Of a DNA stretch of 8,662 nucleotides, positions 1 to 6,422 are shown piece after piece; the first letter of the stretch is position 1; the number at the start of each line of letters is the position of its first letter. The stretch is taken from NCBI GenBank assembly GCA_024640585.1, contig JAHEEQ010000129.1:1-8662 (forward strand), given 5' to 3'. A program made the position numbers and the translations under genes. This stretch comes from Micrococcales bacterium. Its GTDB lineage: Bacteria > Actinomycetota > Actinomycetes > S36-B12 > UBA5976. The notes below the pieces were generated by a model. It was not told the origin of the DNA and ran no database searches. It was given only the letters and a program-made list of their open reading frames with translations.

Positions 1-544
1 TGCGACTTGCAACCACCGCATCCACCGCGAGTTGGTAGGAATCATGTCCAGGACCTACAACACAACCTGCTCTAGCCAACTCCCCTTTTTCAAGGCGATG
101 CAAAAAAGAATTTCCATTCGAGTAAAAATTCCAATTGATGCTAGAAATGTGGTCAGTTGAAATCGGATTCGCTCCTACTGGCAAATGGTTTAGAATTTTG
201 GATTCAGTACGAGCTTGGCGTGCAGGAATTGCTGAACCTAATACATCACCTTGGGTTGCAATGTATCTATCTGCAATGGCTCGAGATATTTCAAATATCT
301 CTGGTGTCACTACAGCAATTCCATCAATTACAGTTTCAATTTCAGACACTTTTTCGGGACGTTCAGTTGTGTCAACGATTGCAGAAACAAATCCCGTGGC
401 TTTTCGCCCACCAAAACTTATTCCGACTCGACTTCCAACATGAACTTGTGGCAGTAAATTTTCTGGAATTGCATAATCAAATGGTCTATCGACATGCAAA
501 AGCGGTACATCCGCTATAACTTGCGCATACTTTTGACTAAACAT
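1..544 (-). CDS. priA: Primosomal protein N' (PriA), N-terminal part, cut by window edge
   Basis: Translating the minus strand from the ATG at 544–542 gives 181 open codons to the left edge with no stop. The start reads MFSQKYAQVIADVPLLHVDR, followed by PFDYAIP, a glycine-rich GSRVGISFGG stretch near residues 39–48, and AIADRYIATQGDVLGSAIPAR at about residues 90–110. This is the pattern of the PriA N-terminal 3'-DNA-binding domain. The later W-x-x-Y-x-x-G and G-ELARAG-x-V-x-GPG segments match the linker seen in actinobacterial PriA. PriA loads the replicative helicase at stalled or repaired forks. Actinobacterial homologues often have degenerate helicase motifs, but that region lies outside the window and cannot be judged. 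The gene starts 44 bases after metK. No Shine-Dalgarno sequence precedes the ATG, and no ATG, GTG or TTG lies in frame between it and the metK stop. Identification is firm for an N-terminal fragment; placement after metK agrees with the known gene order. Confidence 0.9.
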   Translation of the reverse strand, partial: MFSQKYAQVIADVPLLHVDRPFDYAIPENLLPQVHVGSRVGISFGGRKATGFVSAIVDTTERPEKVSEIETVIDGIAVVTPEIFEISRAIADRYIATQGDVLGSAIPARQARTESKILNHLPVGANPISTDHISSINWNFYSNGNSFLHRLEKGELARAGCVVGPGHDSYQLAVDAVVASR

Positions 545-588
545 AGTGCGGTAAGTCTGCCCTTTGTTTGTGACTAGTGCTAGGCAGG

Positions 589-1854
589 TTAGCCTTTCAA
601 CGCCGCCTTTAGCGCATCAACGCGATCAGTACGTTCCCATGTGAAGGTTGAAACAGAAGGCTTTGTAATCCAAGGAGTACCCGGGACCAATTGTTCGTAA
701 GCTACATTTTCGCGACCGAAGTGGCCATACGCAGAAGTGGCGCGATATTGAACAACACTTGGATTTAGCAATTCGAGATCGCGAATGATTGCTGCCGGCC
801 GTAAATCAAATACCTGCAAAACCGCATCTTGGATTTGTTCGTCTGGCACTATGCCCGTTCCGAAAGTTTCAACAAATAATCCAACTGGATGGGCCTTACC
901 AATTGCGTAAGCCACCTGAACTTCACATCTTGTTGCAAGACCAGCTGCTACAACATTTTTTGCAACCCAACGCATTGCGTATGCTGCCGAGCGATCTACC
1001 TTTGATGGATCTTTTCCAGAGAAGGCTCCACCACCATGTCGAGCCATACCACCGTATGTGTCTACAATGATTTTTCGACCAGTCAAGCCCGCATCTCCCA
1101 TAGGCCCACCAACCACAAATCGACCTGTTGGATTTACCAAGATTGTCGGAGATTTAACATCTAGGTCGCGCCATTCGCTTGATGAGAGCACTTCTTCAAC
1201 TACGTATTTCTTGATTTCTGGAATTAATGTTTTTTCCAAATCCACTTCTTCAGCGTGCTGAGAAGAAACCACAATTGTGTCTAGCCGAACTGGTTTGTTG
1301 CCGTCGTATTCGATTGTCACCTGAGTTTTTCCATCAGCTCGCAAATAAGAAAGTTCACCTGATTTGCGTACCGCAGTTAGGCGCTTCGCAAGTGTGTGGG
1401 CAAGTTGAACAGGCAGAGGCATCAAACTAGTTGTATCTGCTGCGGCGTAACCAAACATCAAACCTTGATCGCCAGCACCTTGTGCATCAAGTGGATCTGC
1501 AGATGATTCAGCTCGTGACTCATATGCGGTATCTACACCTTGGGCAATATCTGCAGATTGCTTTCCGATTGAAACTTGGATTCCGCAAGAGTTGCCATCG
1601 AAACCTTTAACAGATGAGTCATAACCAATGTCCAAAACCACATTGCGAACAATTTGCATAACGTCTGCAAAACCCTCAGTTGTTACTTCGCCAGCGACGT
1701 GTACTTGACCAGTAGTTAAAAGAGTTTCGACAGCTACGCGGCTTTTCGGATCTTGACCTAGCAAATCATCCAAAATTGCATCGGAGATTTGGTCGGCCAT
1801 TTTGTCTGGATGACCCTCGGTTACTGACTCTGATGTGAACAAGCGATTAGCCAC
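589..1854 (-). CDS. metK: S-adenosylmethionine synthase (methionine adenosyltransferase)
   Basis: This cytosolic enzyme condenses methionine and ATP to S-adenosylmethionine, releasing phosphate and pyrophosphate; family members are tetramers needing Mg2+ and K+. The 421-residue product carries the hallmark motifs: HPDK at residues 15–18, [12 protein letters not shown] at 126–137 and the glycine-rich [16 protein letters not shown] loop at 274–289. Length is ordinary for the family. The start is a GTG at 1854–1852, chosen because [18 protein letters not shown] matches the usual amino end and because a strong ribosome-binding site (GAGAGG, 1861–1866) sits six bases upstream. The stop is TAA. The gene lies 40 bases after coaBC and 44 before priA, so unlike most genes here it is not translationally overlapped and relies on its own initiation signal. 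The upstream gap is too short for a known SAM riboswitch. Identification is essentially certain. Confidence 0.98.
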   Translation of the reverse strand: MANRLFTSESVTEGHPDKMADQISDAILDDLLGQDPKSRVAVETLLTTGQVHVAGEVTTEGFADVMQIVRNVVLDIGYDSSVKGFDGNSCGIQVSIGKQSADIAQGVDTAYESRAESSADPLDAQGAGDQGLMFGYAAADTTSLMPLPVQLAHTLAKRLTAVRKSGELSYLRADGKTQVTIEYDGNKPVRLDTIVVSSQHAEEVDLEKTLIPEIKKYVVEEVLSSSEWRDLDVKSPTILVNPTGRFVVGGPMGDAGLTGRKIIVDTYGGMARHGGGAFSGKDPSKVDRSAAYAMRWVAKNVVAAGLATRCEVQVAYAIGKAHPVGLFVETFGTGIVPDEQIQDAVLQVFDLRPAAIIRDLELLNPSVVQYRATSAYGHFGRENVAYEQLVPGTPWITKPSVSTFTWERTDRVDALKAALKG

Positions 1855-1860
1855 GAAATA

Positions 1861-1866
1861 CCTCTC
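1861..1866 (-). promoter_or_regulatory. Strong Shine-Dalgarno sequence of metK
   Basis: On the minus strand the sequence reads AAGAGAGG, then six bases (TATTTC), then GTG. The GAGAGG core is well placed for ribosome binding and fixes the GTG at 1854 as the metK start. Confidence 0.75.
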
Positions 1867-1877
1867 TTAAACCCCGC

Positions 1878-1891
1878 GGAGTGTAGGAGTG
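1878..1891. repeat. Short tandem repeat in the coaBC–metK gap
   Basis: On the plus strand GGAGTG-TA-GGAGTG forms two identical hexamers with an 8-base period, inside the 40-base gap between coaBC and metK. On the transcribed strand it reads CACTCC twice, upstream of the metK ribosome-binding site. It could be a protein or RNA contact site or pure chance; a two-copy hexamer is weak evidence. Confidence 0.3.
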
Positions 1892-1892
1892 G

Positions 1893-1914
1893 CGCTACTT
1901 GTTTATGCGTAGCG
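1893..1914 (-). other. Small hairpin over the coaBC stop codon
   Basis: A perfect 6-base inverted repeat (CGCTAC and GTAGCG) surrounds a 10-base loop. The coaBC TAG stop lies inside the downstream arm in transcription order. No run of U follows, so it does not look like an intrinsic terminator. At most it could mark an RNA-processing or stability element between coaBC and metK. The short stem means chance is possible. Confidence 0.3.
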
Positions 1915-3127
1915 ACAGGCTTTTGACCACATTGCAGACAGTTTCTGCAATTTTTCGCTTAGAAGAGGTAGGAACGGTGATGGTATCAAAATGGGGGCTG
2001 ACTATGGTGACGGCATTCTCATCGGATTCGAAACCGAGGTCTTTGCCAACTTGGTTTACCACCAACGCGTCAACACCTTTTGCGGCTAATTTTGAAAGGC
2101 CATATTCCAAAGCAGATTGCGATTCATCCCCAGTTTCTGCAGCAAAACCAATAATTGTGAAGTTTGGTTTCTTGAGTAGAACCACTTCTCGCAAAATATC
2201 TGGGTTTTCAGTTAACTCAATTTTTTCGAGTCCGCCCGAAGACTTTTTGATTTTAGTTTCAGTAATTTCTGTTGGCTTAAAATCTGCGACCGCTGCTGCC
2301 ATAACTAGCGCGTCAGCTTTGGCAATATGTTGCAAAATTGCATTTCGCATTTCCATCGCACTTTCAACATTCACAATGTCTACACCTGCTGGAACTGGCA
2401 GAGTTGAATTTGCATTTATCAAAGTCACTTTAGCGCCGCGAACCGCTGCCACAGCTGCGATTGCAAATCCTTGTTTGCCACTAGAACGGTTGGAAATAAA
2501 TCTGACAGGGTCAATAGCTTCGCGCGTTCCACCTGCAGTTACAACGATGTGTTTTCCAGCAAGATCTGCAAACTCTCCTTCGCGATTGATTGCATGATCA
2601 ACGGCCAACGCAATTTCAGATGGCTCACTTAAACGACCTTTACCGCTATCGACGCCAGTTAGTCGGCCAACGGCTGGTTCAAGCACCACAATTCCACGGT
2701 TTCTCAAAGTGGAAACATTTTCTTGGGTGGCCTGGTTATCCCACATTTCTGTATGCATTGCTGGCGCCAAAATTACTGGGCAGGTGGCCGTCAAAACGGT
2801 TGCGGTGAGCAGATCATCTGCTCTGCCGTGGGTAAGTCTTGCGATGAAATCTGCAGTTGCAGGAACGACCACAATTGCTTTGGCATTTCTAGCTAAAGAT
2901 ACGTGTGGAACATTATGAACTTCAGCCCAAGAATCTGTATGAACTTCATTTCCAGAGAGGGCGGCCATTGTGGCTTCACCGACAAATTGAAGTGCGGAAT
3001 TTGTTGCTATTACTTCAACATTGTGGCCGGCTTCGCTGAGCAAGCGAATAGTTTCAACTGCTTTAAATGCAGCAATGCCACCAGTAACTCCCACAATTAC
3101 ATGAGAGCTGCCGGTGGCAGTTGACAT
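1895..3127 (-). CDS. coaBC: Bifunctional phosphopantothenoylcysteine decarboxylase / phosphopantothenate–cysteine ligase
   Basis: CoaBC carries out two consecutive steps of coenzyme A synthesis: CTP-dependent joining of cysteine to 4'-phosphopantothenate (CoaB), then FMN-dependent decarboxylation to 4'-phosphopantetheine (CoaC). The 410-residue product has both halves. The flavoprotein CoaC domain (about 8–180) has VGVTGGIAAFK at 12–22, the catalytic histidine in PHVSL (His75) and the PAMHTEMW motif at 122–129. The CoaB domain (about 190–405) has VTAGGTREAIDPVR at 196–209, SNRSSGKQG at 212–220 (Asn213 matching the ligase Asn) and AAAVADFKP at 277–285. The PAMN asparagine of E. coli is His here, and the CoaC flap lacks a cysteine; I recall both as shared with mycobacterial homologues. 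The ATG overlaps the rpoZ stop (TAATG) and has no clear Shine-Dalgarno sequence, suggesting reinitiation after rpoZ. The stop is TAG. Confidence 0.97.
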   Translation of the reverse strand: MSTATGSSHVIVGVTGGIAAFKAVETIRLLSEAGHNVEVIATNSALQFVGEATMAALSGNEVHTDSWAEVHNVPHVSLARNAKAIVVVPATADFIARLTHGRADDLLTATVLTATCPVILAPAMHTEMWDNQATQENVSTLRNRGIVVLEPAVGRLTGVDSGKGRLSEPSEIALAVDHAINREGEFADLAGKHIVVTAGGTREAIDPVRFISNRSSGKQGFAIAAVAAVRGAKVTLINANSTLPVPAGVDIVNVESAMEMRNAILQHIAKADALVMAAAVADFKPTEITETKIKKSSGGLEKIELTENPDILREVVLLKKPNFTIIGFAAETGDESQSALEYGLSKLAAKGVDALVVNQVGKDLGFESDENAVTIVSPHFDTITVPTSSKRKIAETVCNVVKSLSLRINK

Positions 3128-3393
3128 TAGTTTTCGTCAGCAGGACGGAATTGAAGTTTTCCTGCTTCAAGTTCGCGCAATGCAATCGACATTGGCTTTT
3201 CGGTTCGTTCAGCAGTTACCAAAGGTCCAACGTTTTCGAATGCACCAGATTCCAATTGACCGTAGTAAGCGTTGATTTCACGAGCACGCTTTGCTGCGTA
3301 AATCACTAGCTGATATTTGGTGCCAGCCAATTCAATTAGTTCATCGATTGGTGGGTTTGTAATACCTTCTGGACGAGCGGTGGTGCCGGACAT
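3127..3393 (-). CDS. rpoZ: DNA-directed RNA polymerase omega subunit
   Basis: Omega is the small subunit that helps fold and hold the beta' subunit in RNA polymerase. The 88-residue product has the actinobacterial omega pattern: [20 protein letters not shown] at residues 11–30, then [17 protein letters not shown] at 31–47, and a C-terminal [15 protein letters not shown] segment matching the region that clamps beta'. Length is normal for the phylum. The gene begins 23 bases after gmk, the first real gap in the cluster after carB. A TGAGG ribosome-binding site lies four bases from the ATG. Its TAA stop overlaps the coaBC start. Placement directly after gmk is shared by many bacteria, including E. 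coli and mycobacteria, supporting the call. Identification is secure. Confidence 0.96.
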   Translation of the reverse strand: MSGTTARPEGITNPPIDELIELAGTKYQLVIYAAKRAREINAYYGQLESGAFENVGPLVTAERTEKPMSIALRELEAGKLQFRPADEN

Positions 3394-3397
3394 TGAA

Positions 3398-3402
3398 CCT
3401 CA
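3398..3402 (-). promoter_or_regulatory. Shine-Dalgarno sequence of rpoZ
   Basis: The minus strand reads TGAGG, then TTCA, then the rpoZ ATG. The spacing is short but the match is good. It gives rpoZ independent initiation after the gmk stop. Confidence 0.6.
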
Positions 3403-3416
3403 CAAAATTCGGGGCC

Positions 3417-3965
3417 TTAAGAGCGGGCGAAGTCTAACAACTCACCGGCGGTGGTCTCGACATTGTGATTTATGAGTGAAATGTCGAATTCTGAGCCGGC
3501 AGCTAGTTCAACTTTAGCCACCTCAAGCCGCCGTTCGATTACCTCGACGGATTCGGTTCCGCGCCCAGTTAGGCGCTCAACTAGAGCCTCCCAAGACGGT
3601 GGCAACAGAAATACGAGCAATGCCTCTGGAAATAGTTTTCGAACCTGCCGAGCTCCTTGCAGTTCGATCTCCAAAATCACATGTGCACCAGACGCTAATT
3701 TTTCACGAACTGGCCCTGCTGGAGTGCCGTAGAGATTTCCAGCAAATTCAGCCCATTCAAGCATTTGTCCATCCGCAACAGTTTTTTCAAATTCTTGCCG
3801 ATCAACGAAATAATATTCTCGACCATCAAATTCATCTGGTCGCTTACTGCGTGTGGTCATCGAAATCGAAACCCAAACATCAGAGTTGTTTTCTCGAATC
3901 CATCTAACGACAGTTGACTTGCCAACTCCGCTAGGACCAGAAACAACAATTAGTTTTCCGCTCAT
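3417..3965 (-). CDS. gmk: Guanylate kinase
   Basis: This enzyme phosphorylates GMP or dGMP to the diphosphate with ATP, feeding GTP and dGTP pools. The 182-residue protein opens with the P-loop GPSGVGKST at residues 10–18. The GMP-binding region follows: [20 protein letters not shown] at about 36–55, then [13 protein letters not shown], with the conserved TTR, Y-Y-F and G-x-x-YGT elements. [13 protein letters not shown] corresponds to the conserved DIDxQGAxQV segment, and [12 protein letters not shown] near the end matches the usual FDYVIVNDD. It is slightly shorter than typical 190–210-residue family members, trimmed at the C-terminus. The ATG overlaps the pyrF stop (ATGA), and no Shine-Dalgarno sequence is visible, so translation probably depends on coupling with pyrF. 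In other actinobacteria the mihF gene usually sits just upstream of gmk; here there is no room for it. Identification is secure. Confidence 0.97.
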   Translation of the reverse strand: MSGKLIVVSGPSGVGKSTVVRWIRENNSDVWVSISMTTRSKRPDEFDGREYYFVDRQEFEKTVADGQMLEWAEFAGNLYGTPAGPVREKLASGAHVILEIELQGARQVRKLFPEALLVFLLPPSWEALVERLTGRGTESVEVIERRLEVAKVELAAGSEFDISLINHNVETTAGELLDFARS

Positions 3966-4636
3966 ATTGACGCTGCAATTTCCATCGCGGCCTTACCAAT
4001 ATCTGTAGCGCCTGTAATTGGACGACCAATTACAACAATATTTGCGCCATTTGCTATAGCCTCTTGAGGAGTTGCAACACGAGACTGATCGCCAAGGTCA
4101 GCACCTGCTGGGCGAACTCCAGGAGTAATCAAAGTTATATCAGCAGGAACATTCGCTCGGATTGCCGAAACTTCATGCGGTGAACAAACGATTGCCCGAG
4201 CTCCTGCTTCAACTGCCATTTTCGCCATACGAACTGCAAGTTCTTCTGCTGATTTTTCAAAACCAACTGCTTTTAGGTCTTCTGGCGACATCGAAGTCAG
4301 AATTGTTACTGCAGTAATTTTGGTTTCTGGCAAGGCATTTGCAGCAGCGGAAATCATTGCTGGTCCCCCACTTGCGTGTACCGTCAAGAAATCTGGCGCG
4401 AATCTTGCAACACTTAATGATGCGCCTTTGACAGTGTTTGGAATGTCGTGGAGTTTCAGATCCAAGAATAGTTTGCAATCTGTCTGATTTATAACTTCAA
4501 TTGCTGCACTTCCATCTCGCAGAAATACTTCAAGGCCGACTTTCAAAACATCTACGAAGGGCGCGGCAGCGCTAGACCACTCCTTTACGGTTTCCAAATT
4601 AGGAGCATCTAAGGCAACGGCGATTGGCGCTTTCAT
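3962..4636 (-). CDS. pyrF: Orotidine 5'-phosphate decarboxylase, type 1
   Basis: PyrF converts OMP to UMP, the last step of de novo UMP synthesis. The 224-residue TIM-barrel protein has ALDAPN at residues 8–13 (Asp10), the barrel lysine in LKVG (Lys32) and the catalytic D-x-K-x-x-D array in [11 protein letters not shown] (Asp59, Lys61, Asp64). It also has TPGVRP at 171–176 and VIGRPIT at 202–208, with the arginine that grips the phosphate. The HDIPNTV sequence and short length mark the type 1 family of E. coli and Bacillus. Mycobacteria and streptomycetes generally have the longer type 2 enzyme (about 270–280 residues, GDIGST-like motif). A strong AGGAGAGGA ribosome-binding site lies directly upstream within pyrD. 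The gene overlaps pyrD and gmk by four bases each. Activity assignment is secure. Confidence 0.97.
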   Translation of the reverse strand: MKAPIAVALDAPNLETVKEWSSAAAPFVDVLKVGLEVFLRDGSAAIEVINQTDCKLFLDLKLHDIPNTVKGASLSVARFAPDFLTVHASGGPAMISAAANALPETKITAVTILTSMSPEDLKAVGFEKSAEELAVRMAKMAVEAGARAIVCSPHEVSAIRANVPADITLITPGVRPAGADLGDQSRVATPQEAIANGANIVVIGRPITGATDIGKAAMEIAASI

Positions 4637-5568
4637 TCCTCTCCTACTTTATGTGCGATACCTATAACTTCAGTCAGTGATTCAAAACCGCGATTTTCGA
4701 TTTCGGAAATTAGTTCGTTTTGAATACGCATTGGAGCGCTCGGGTCCCCAAAGGTTGCAGTACCAACACTCACTGCACTTGCACCAGCAGCGATAAATTC
4801 GAGCGCATCTTTTCCATTTCGAATTCCACCCATACCAAGAATTGGTAAATCAGGCAGGGCTGCATGTATTTGGTAGACACATCTAACTGCGACTGGCCGG
4901 ATCGCAGGTCCAGATAGTCCACCAGTTCGACCACCTAAAACTGGACGCAAAGATTTTTGATCAATCACCATTCCAAGCACGGTATTGATTACAGACACGC
5001 CATCGGCACCAGCGGCTTTTACGGCGCTTGCAATTTCAACAATGTCGGTTACATCTGGTGAAAGTTTGGCAAGCAATGGCATATCAGGTTTTACATTTCG
5101 ACGAACTGCAGAAACTACATCTGATGCAGATCCAACATTGCACGCAAAAACTAGGCCTCGGTTCGCAACATTGGGGCAAGAAATATTGATTTCAATTGCA
5201 GCAACTGCAGGGTGGTCTCGTAATTTAGATGCCAGCCGACCAAATTCCTCGACATTGTTTCCAGCAATCGAAACCACAGTGGTCGCGCCGCGTTCTTGCA
5301 GCCATGCCAAATCTTTATCAATAAAAGTATCAATGCCTGGGCCTTGCAAGCCGATTGAATTTAGCATCCCAGAAGGAGTTTCCGCCATACGTGGTGTCGG
5401 CCTACCGGAGCGGGCTTCGAGCATGATGCTCTTTGTCACGATACCGCCAATTTGAGTGATGTCAAAGAACTGATCTAGTTCTTTTCCAGCTGCAGCGCAG
5501 CCGCTAGCGGTTAAAACTGGAGCTTTTAATTTCAGTTTGGCCAAACTAGTTTCGCTATTGAAAACCAT
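4633..5568 (-). CDS. pyrD: Dihydroorotate dehydrogenase, class 1B catalytic subunit
   Basis: PyrD oxidises dihydroorotate to orotate using bound FMN. The 311-residue protein has no N-terminal membrane-binding helix. It carries TPRMAETPSGMLNSIGLQGPG at about 58–78 and NISCPNV at 128–134. Cys131 is the catalytic base position, and Cys there is the class 1 hallmark; class 2 enzymes use Ser. GGRTGGLSGPAIRPVAVR near residues 212–229 and GMGGIRNGKDALEFIAAGA near 245–263 bind substrate and FMN phosphate. An adjacent pyrK makes this class 1B, in which PyrD and PyrK form a heterotetramer passing electrons from FMN through an iron-sulfur cluster and FAD to NAD+. The TAATG overlap with pyrK fits equimolar synthesis of the two subunits. 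A moderate GGTGG ribosome-binding site precedes the ATG by six bases. Confidence 0.96.
   Translation of the reverse strand: MVFNSETSLAKLKLKAPVLTASGCAAAGKELDQFFDITQIGGIVTKSIMLEARSGRPTPRMAETPSGMLNSIGLQGPGIDTFIDKDLAWLQERGATTVVSIAGNNVEEFGRLASKLRDHPAVAAIEINISCPNVANRGLVFACNVGSASDVVSAVRRNVKPDMPLLAKLSPDVTDIVEIASAVKAAGADGVSVINTVLGMVIDQKSLRPVLGGRTGGLSGPAIRPVAVRCVYQIHAALPDLPILGMGGIRNGKDALEFIAAGASAVSVGTATFGDPSAPMRIQNELISEIENRGFESLTEVIGIAHKVGEE
4637..4645 (-). promoter_or_regulatory. Strong Shine-Dalgarno sequence of pyrF
   Basis: The minus strand reads AGGAGAGGA immediately before ATG, within the last codons of pyrD. This is the strongest ribosome-binding site in the window and adds fresh initiation to the ATGA coupling. 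Confidence 0.7.
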
Positions 5569-6422
5569 TAGTGACCACCAACTTTTGGCGCACCTAAACA
5601 GTCGGCAGGTACAGTTCCAACTTCATCCCAGCGAACTTTGTCACCGCGGAAAATTGGTCCCTCGGTGCAGGACCTAACCATGCGAGTGATGCCATCGTCA
5701 CCAATCACTGGTAAAACGCAAGTCATGCAAATACCAATACCGCAGGCCATGCTTTCTTCAACTGCGCACTGACTAACGATGTTTGATTTTTCAGCGAGCT
5801 CAGCCACTGACTTCAACATCGGCATTGGACCACAAGCGTAGATTGCTTCGGTTTGACCTTTTGCTAATAATTGTGGAATTACGTCGGACACTCTTCCTTG
5901 AGTACCTGCACTGCCGTCATCAGTTGTGATTTCAAAGTAGCGTGCAATTCTTTTGGCTTCTAGTGTGTCGAATAATTTTGATTCAGTACCTGCACCAAAC
6001 ACAATATCAACATTGCAACCGCGCGCTATCAATTCCTTTGCAAGATAAACCATTGGCGCGCTTCCATACCCTCCGGCAACCAACAAGCAGTTTGCAGGTG
6101 TTTTTGGCAGTGCAAAAGGTTTACCAAGTGGCGCAACTACATCGATGATCGCGCCTTCGTGTTGCGCAGTAAGCCACTGTGTGCCAGGGCCGTGTGGCGA
6201 GACAATCAATTCCAATGTGGCACCGCGTGATGTAACTTCAGCTGATTTGTGAATGCTGAAAGCTCGCCGTAAAACCATTGGAGTGTTTTCATCACCAACT
6301 GCGACAGCTGCGAAGTGGCCGGGCCGAACTCCGTCGGCAATTCCTTCACCAGCAAAAATCAAGTGATGATAACTGCCAACTTTTTTGTTGGAAATTAATC
6401 GCGCCTTCACTTGCTTGGCCAT
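5568..6422 (-). CDS. pyrK: Dihydroorotate dehydrogenase electron-transfer subunit (FAD/[2Fe-2S])
   Basis: PyrK takes electrons from the FMN of PyrD and reduces NAD+. The 284-residue protein has a ferredoxin-reductase-like FAD domain (about 1–105) with LRRAFSIHK at 51–59, corresponding to the FAD-binding RPFSI motif with Ala in place of Pro. A nucleotide-binding domain (about 110–215) follows, with VAGGYGSAPM at 115–124 and YACGPMPML at 195–203. The C-terminal cluster domain ligates a [2Fe-2S] centre through Cys227, Cys232, Cys235 and Cys252 (C-x4-C-x2-C-x16-C), closing with EGPIF as in Lactococcus PyrK. All four cysteines are intact, so the subunit looks functional. The ATG overlaps the carB stop by one base (TAATG), and a GGGAG ribosome-binding site lies five bases upstream. 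Immediate adjacency to pyrD rules out a generic flavodoxin reductase. Confidence 0.95.
   Translation of the reverse strand: MAKQVKARLISNKKVGSYHHLIFAGEGIADGVRPGHFAAVAVGDENTPMVLRRAFSIHKSAEVTSRGATLELIVSPHGPGTQWLTAQHEGAIIDVVAPLGKPFALPKTPANCLLVAGGYGSAPMVYLAKELIARGCNVDIVFGAGTESKLFDTLEAKRIARYFEITTDDGSAGTQGRVSDVIPQLLAKGQTEAIYACGPMPMLKSVAELAEKSNIVSQCAVEESMACGIGICMTCVLPVIGDDGITRMVRSCTEGPIFRGDKVRWDEVGTVPADCLGAPKVGGH

Noticed and set aside
545..588. A terminator between metK and priA from the AGGC/GCCT and GCTA/TAGC inverted repeats around the metK stop
   Set aside because: The stems are only four base pairs, mutually exclusive, and lack a U tract.
1855..1894. A SAM riboswitch ahead of metK
   Set aside because: The 40-base gap is too short for any SAM riboswitch class I know, and no multi-stem core is visible.
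1893..1914. An intrinsic terminator after coaBC
   Set aside because: The stem is only six base pairs with a 10-base loop and no U-run follows on the transcribed strand.
1899..2597. A 232-codon open frame on the plus strand opposite coaBC
   Set aside because: It lies wholly inside a confidently identified gene, has no recognisable domain, and its composition mirrors coaBC. It is best explained as an antisense shadow.
4985..5455. A 156-codon open frame on the plus strand opposite pyrD
   Set aside because: It is fully antisense to pyrD, matches no family I recognise, and no ribosome-binding site or conserved motif supports it.
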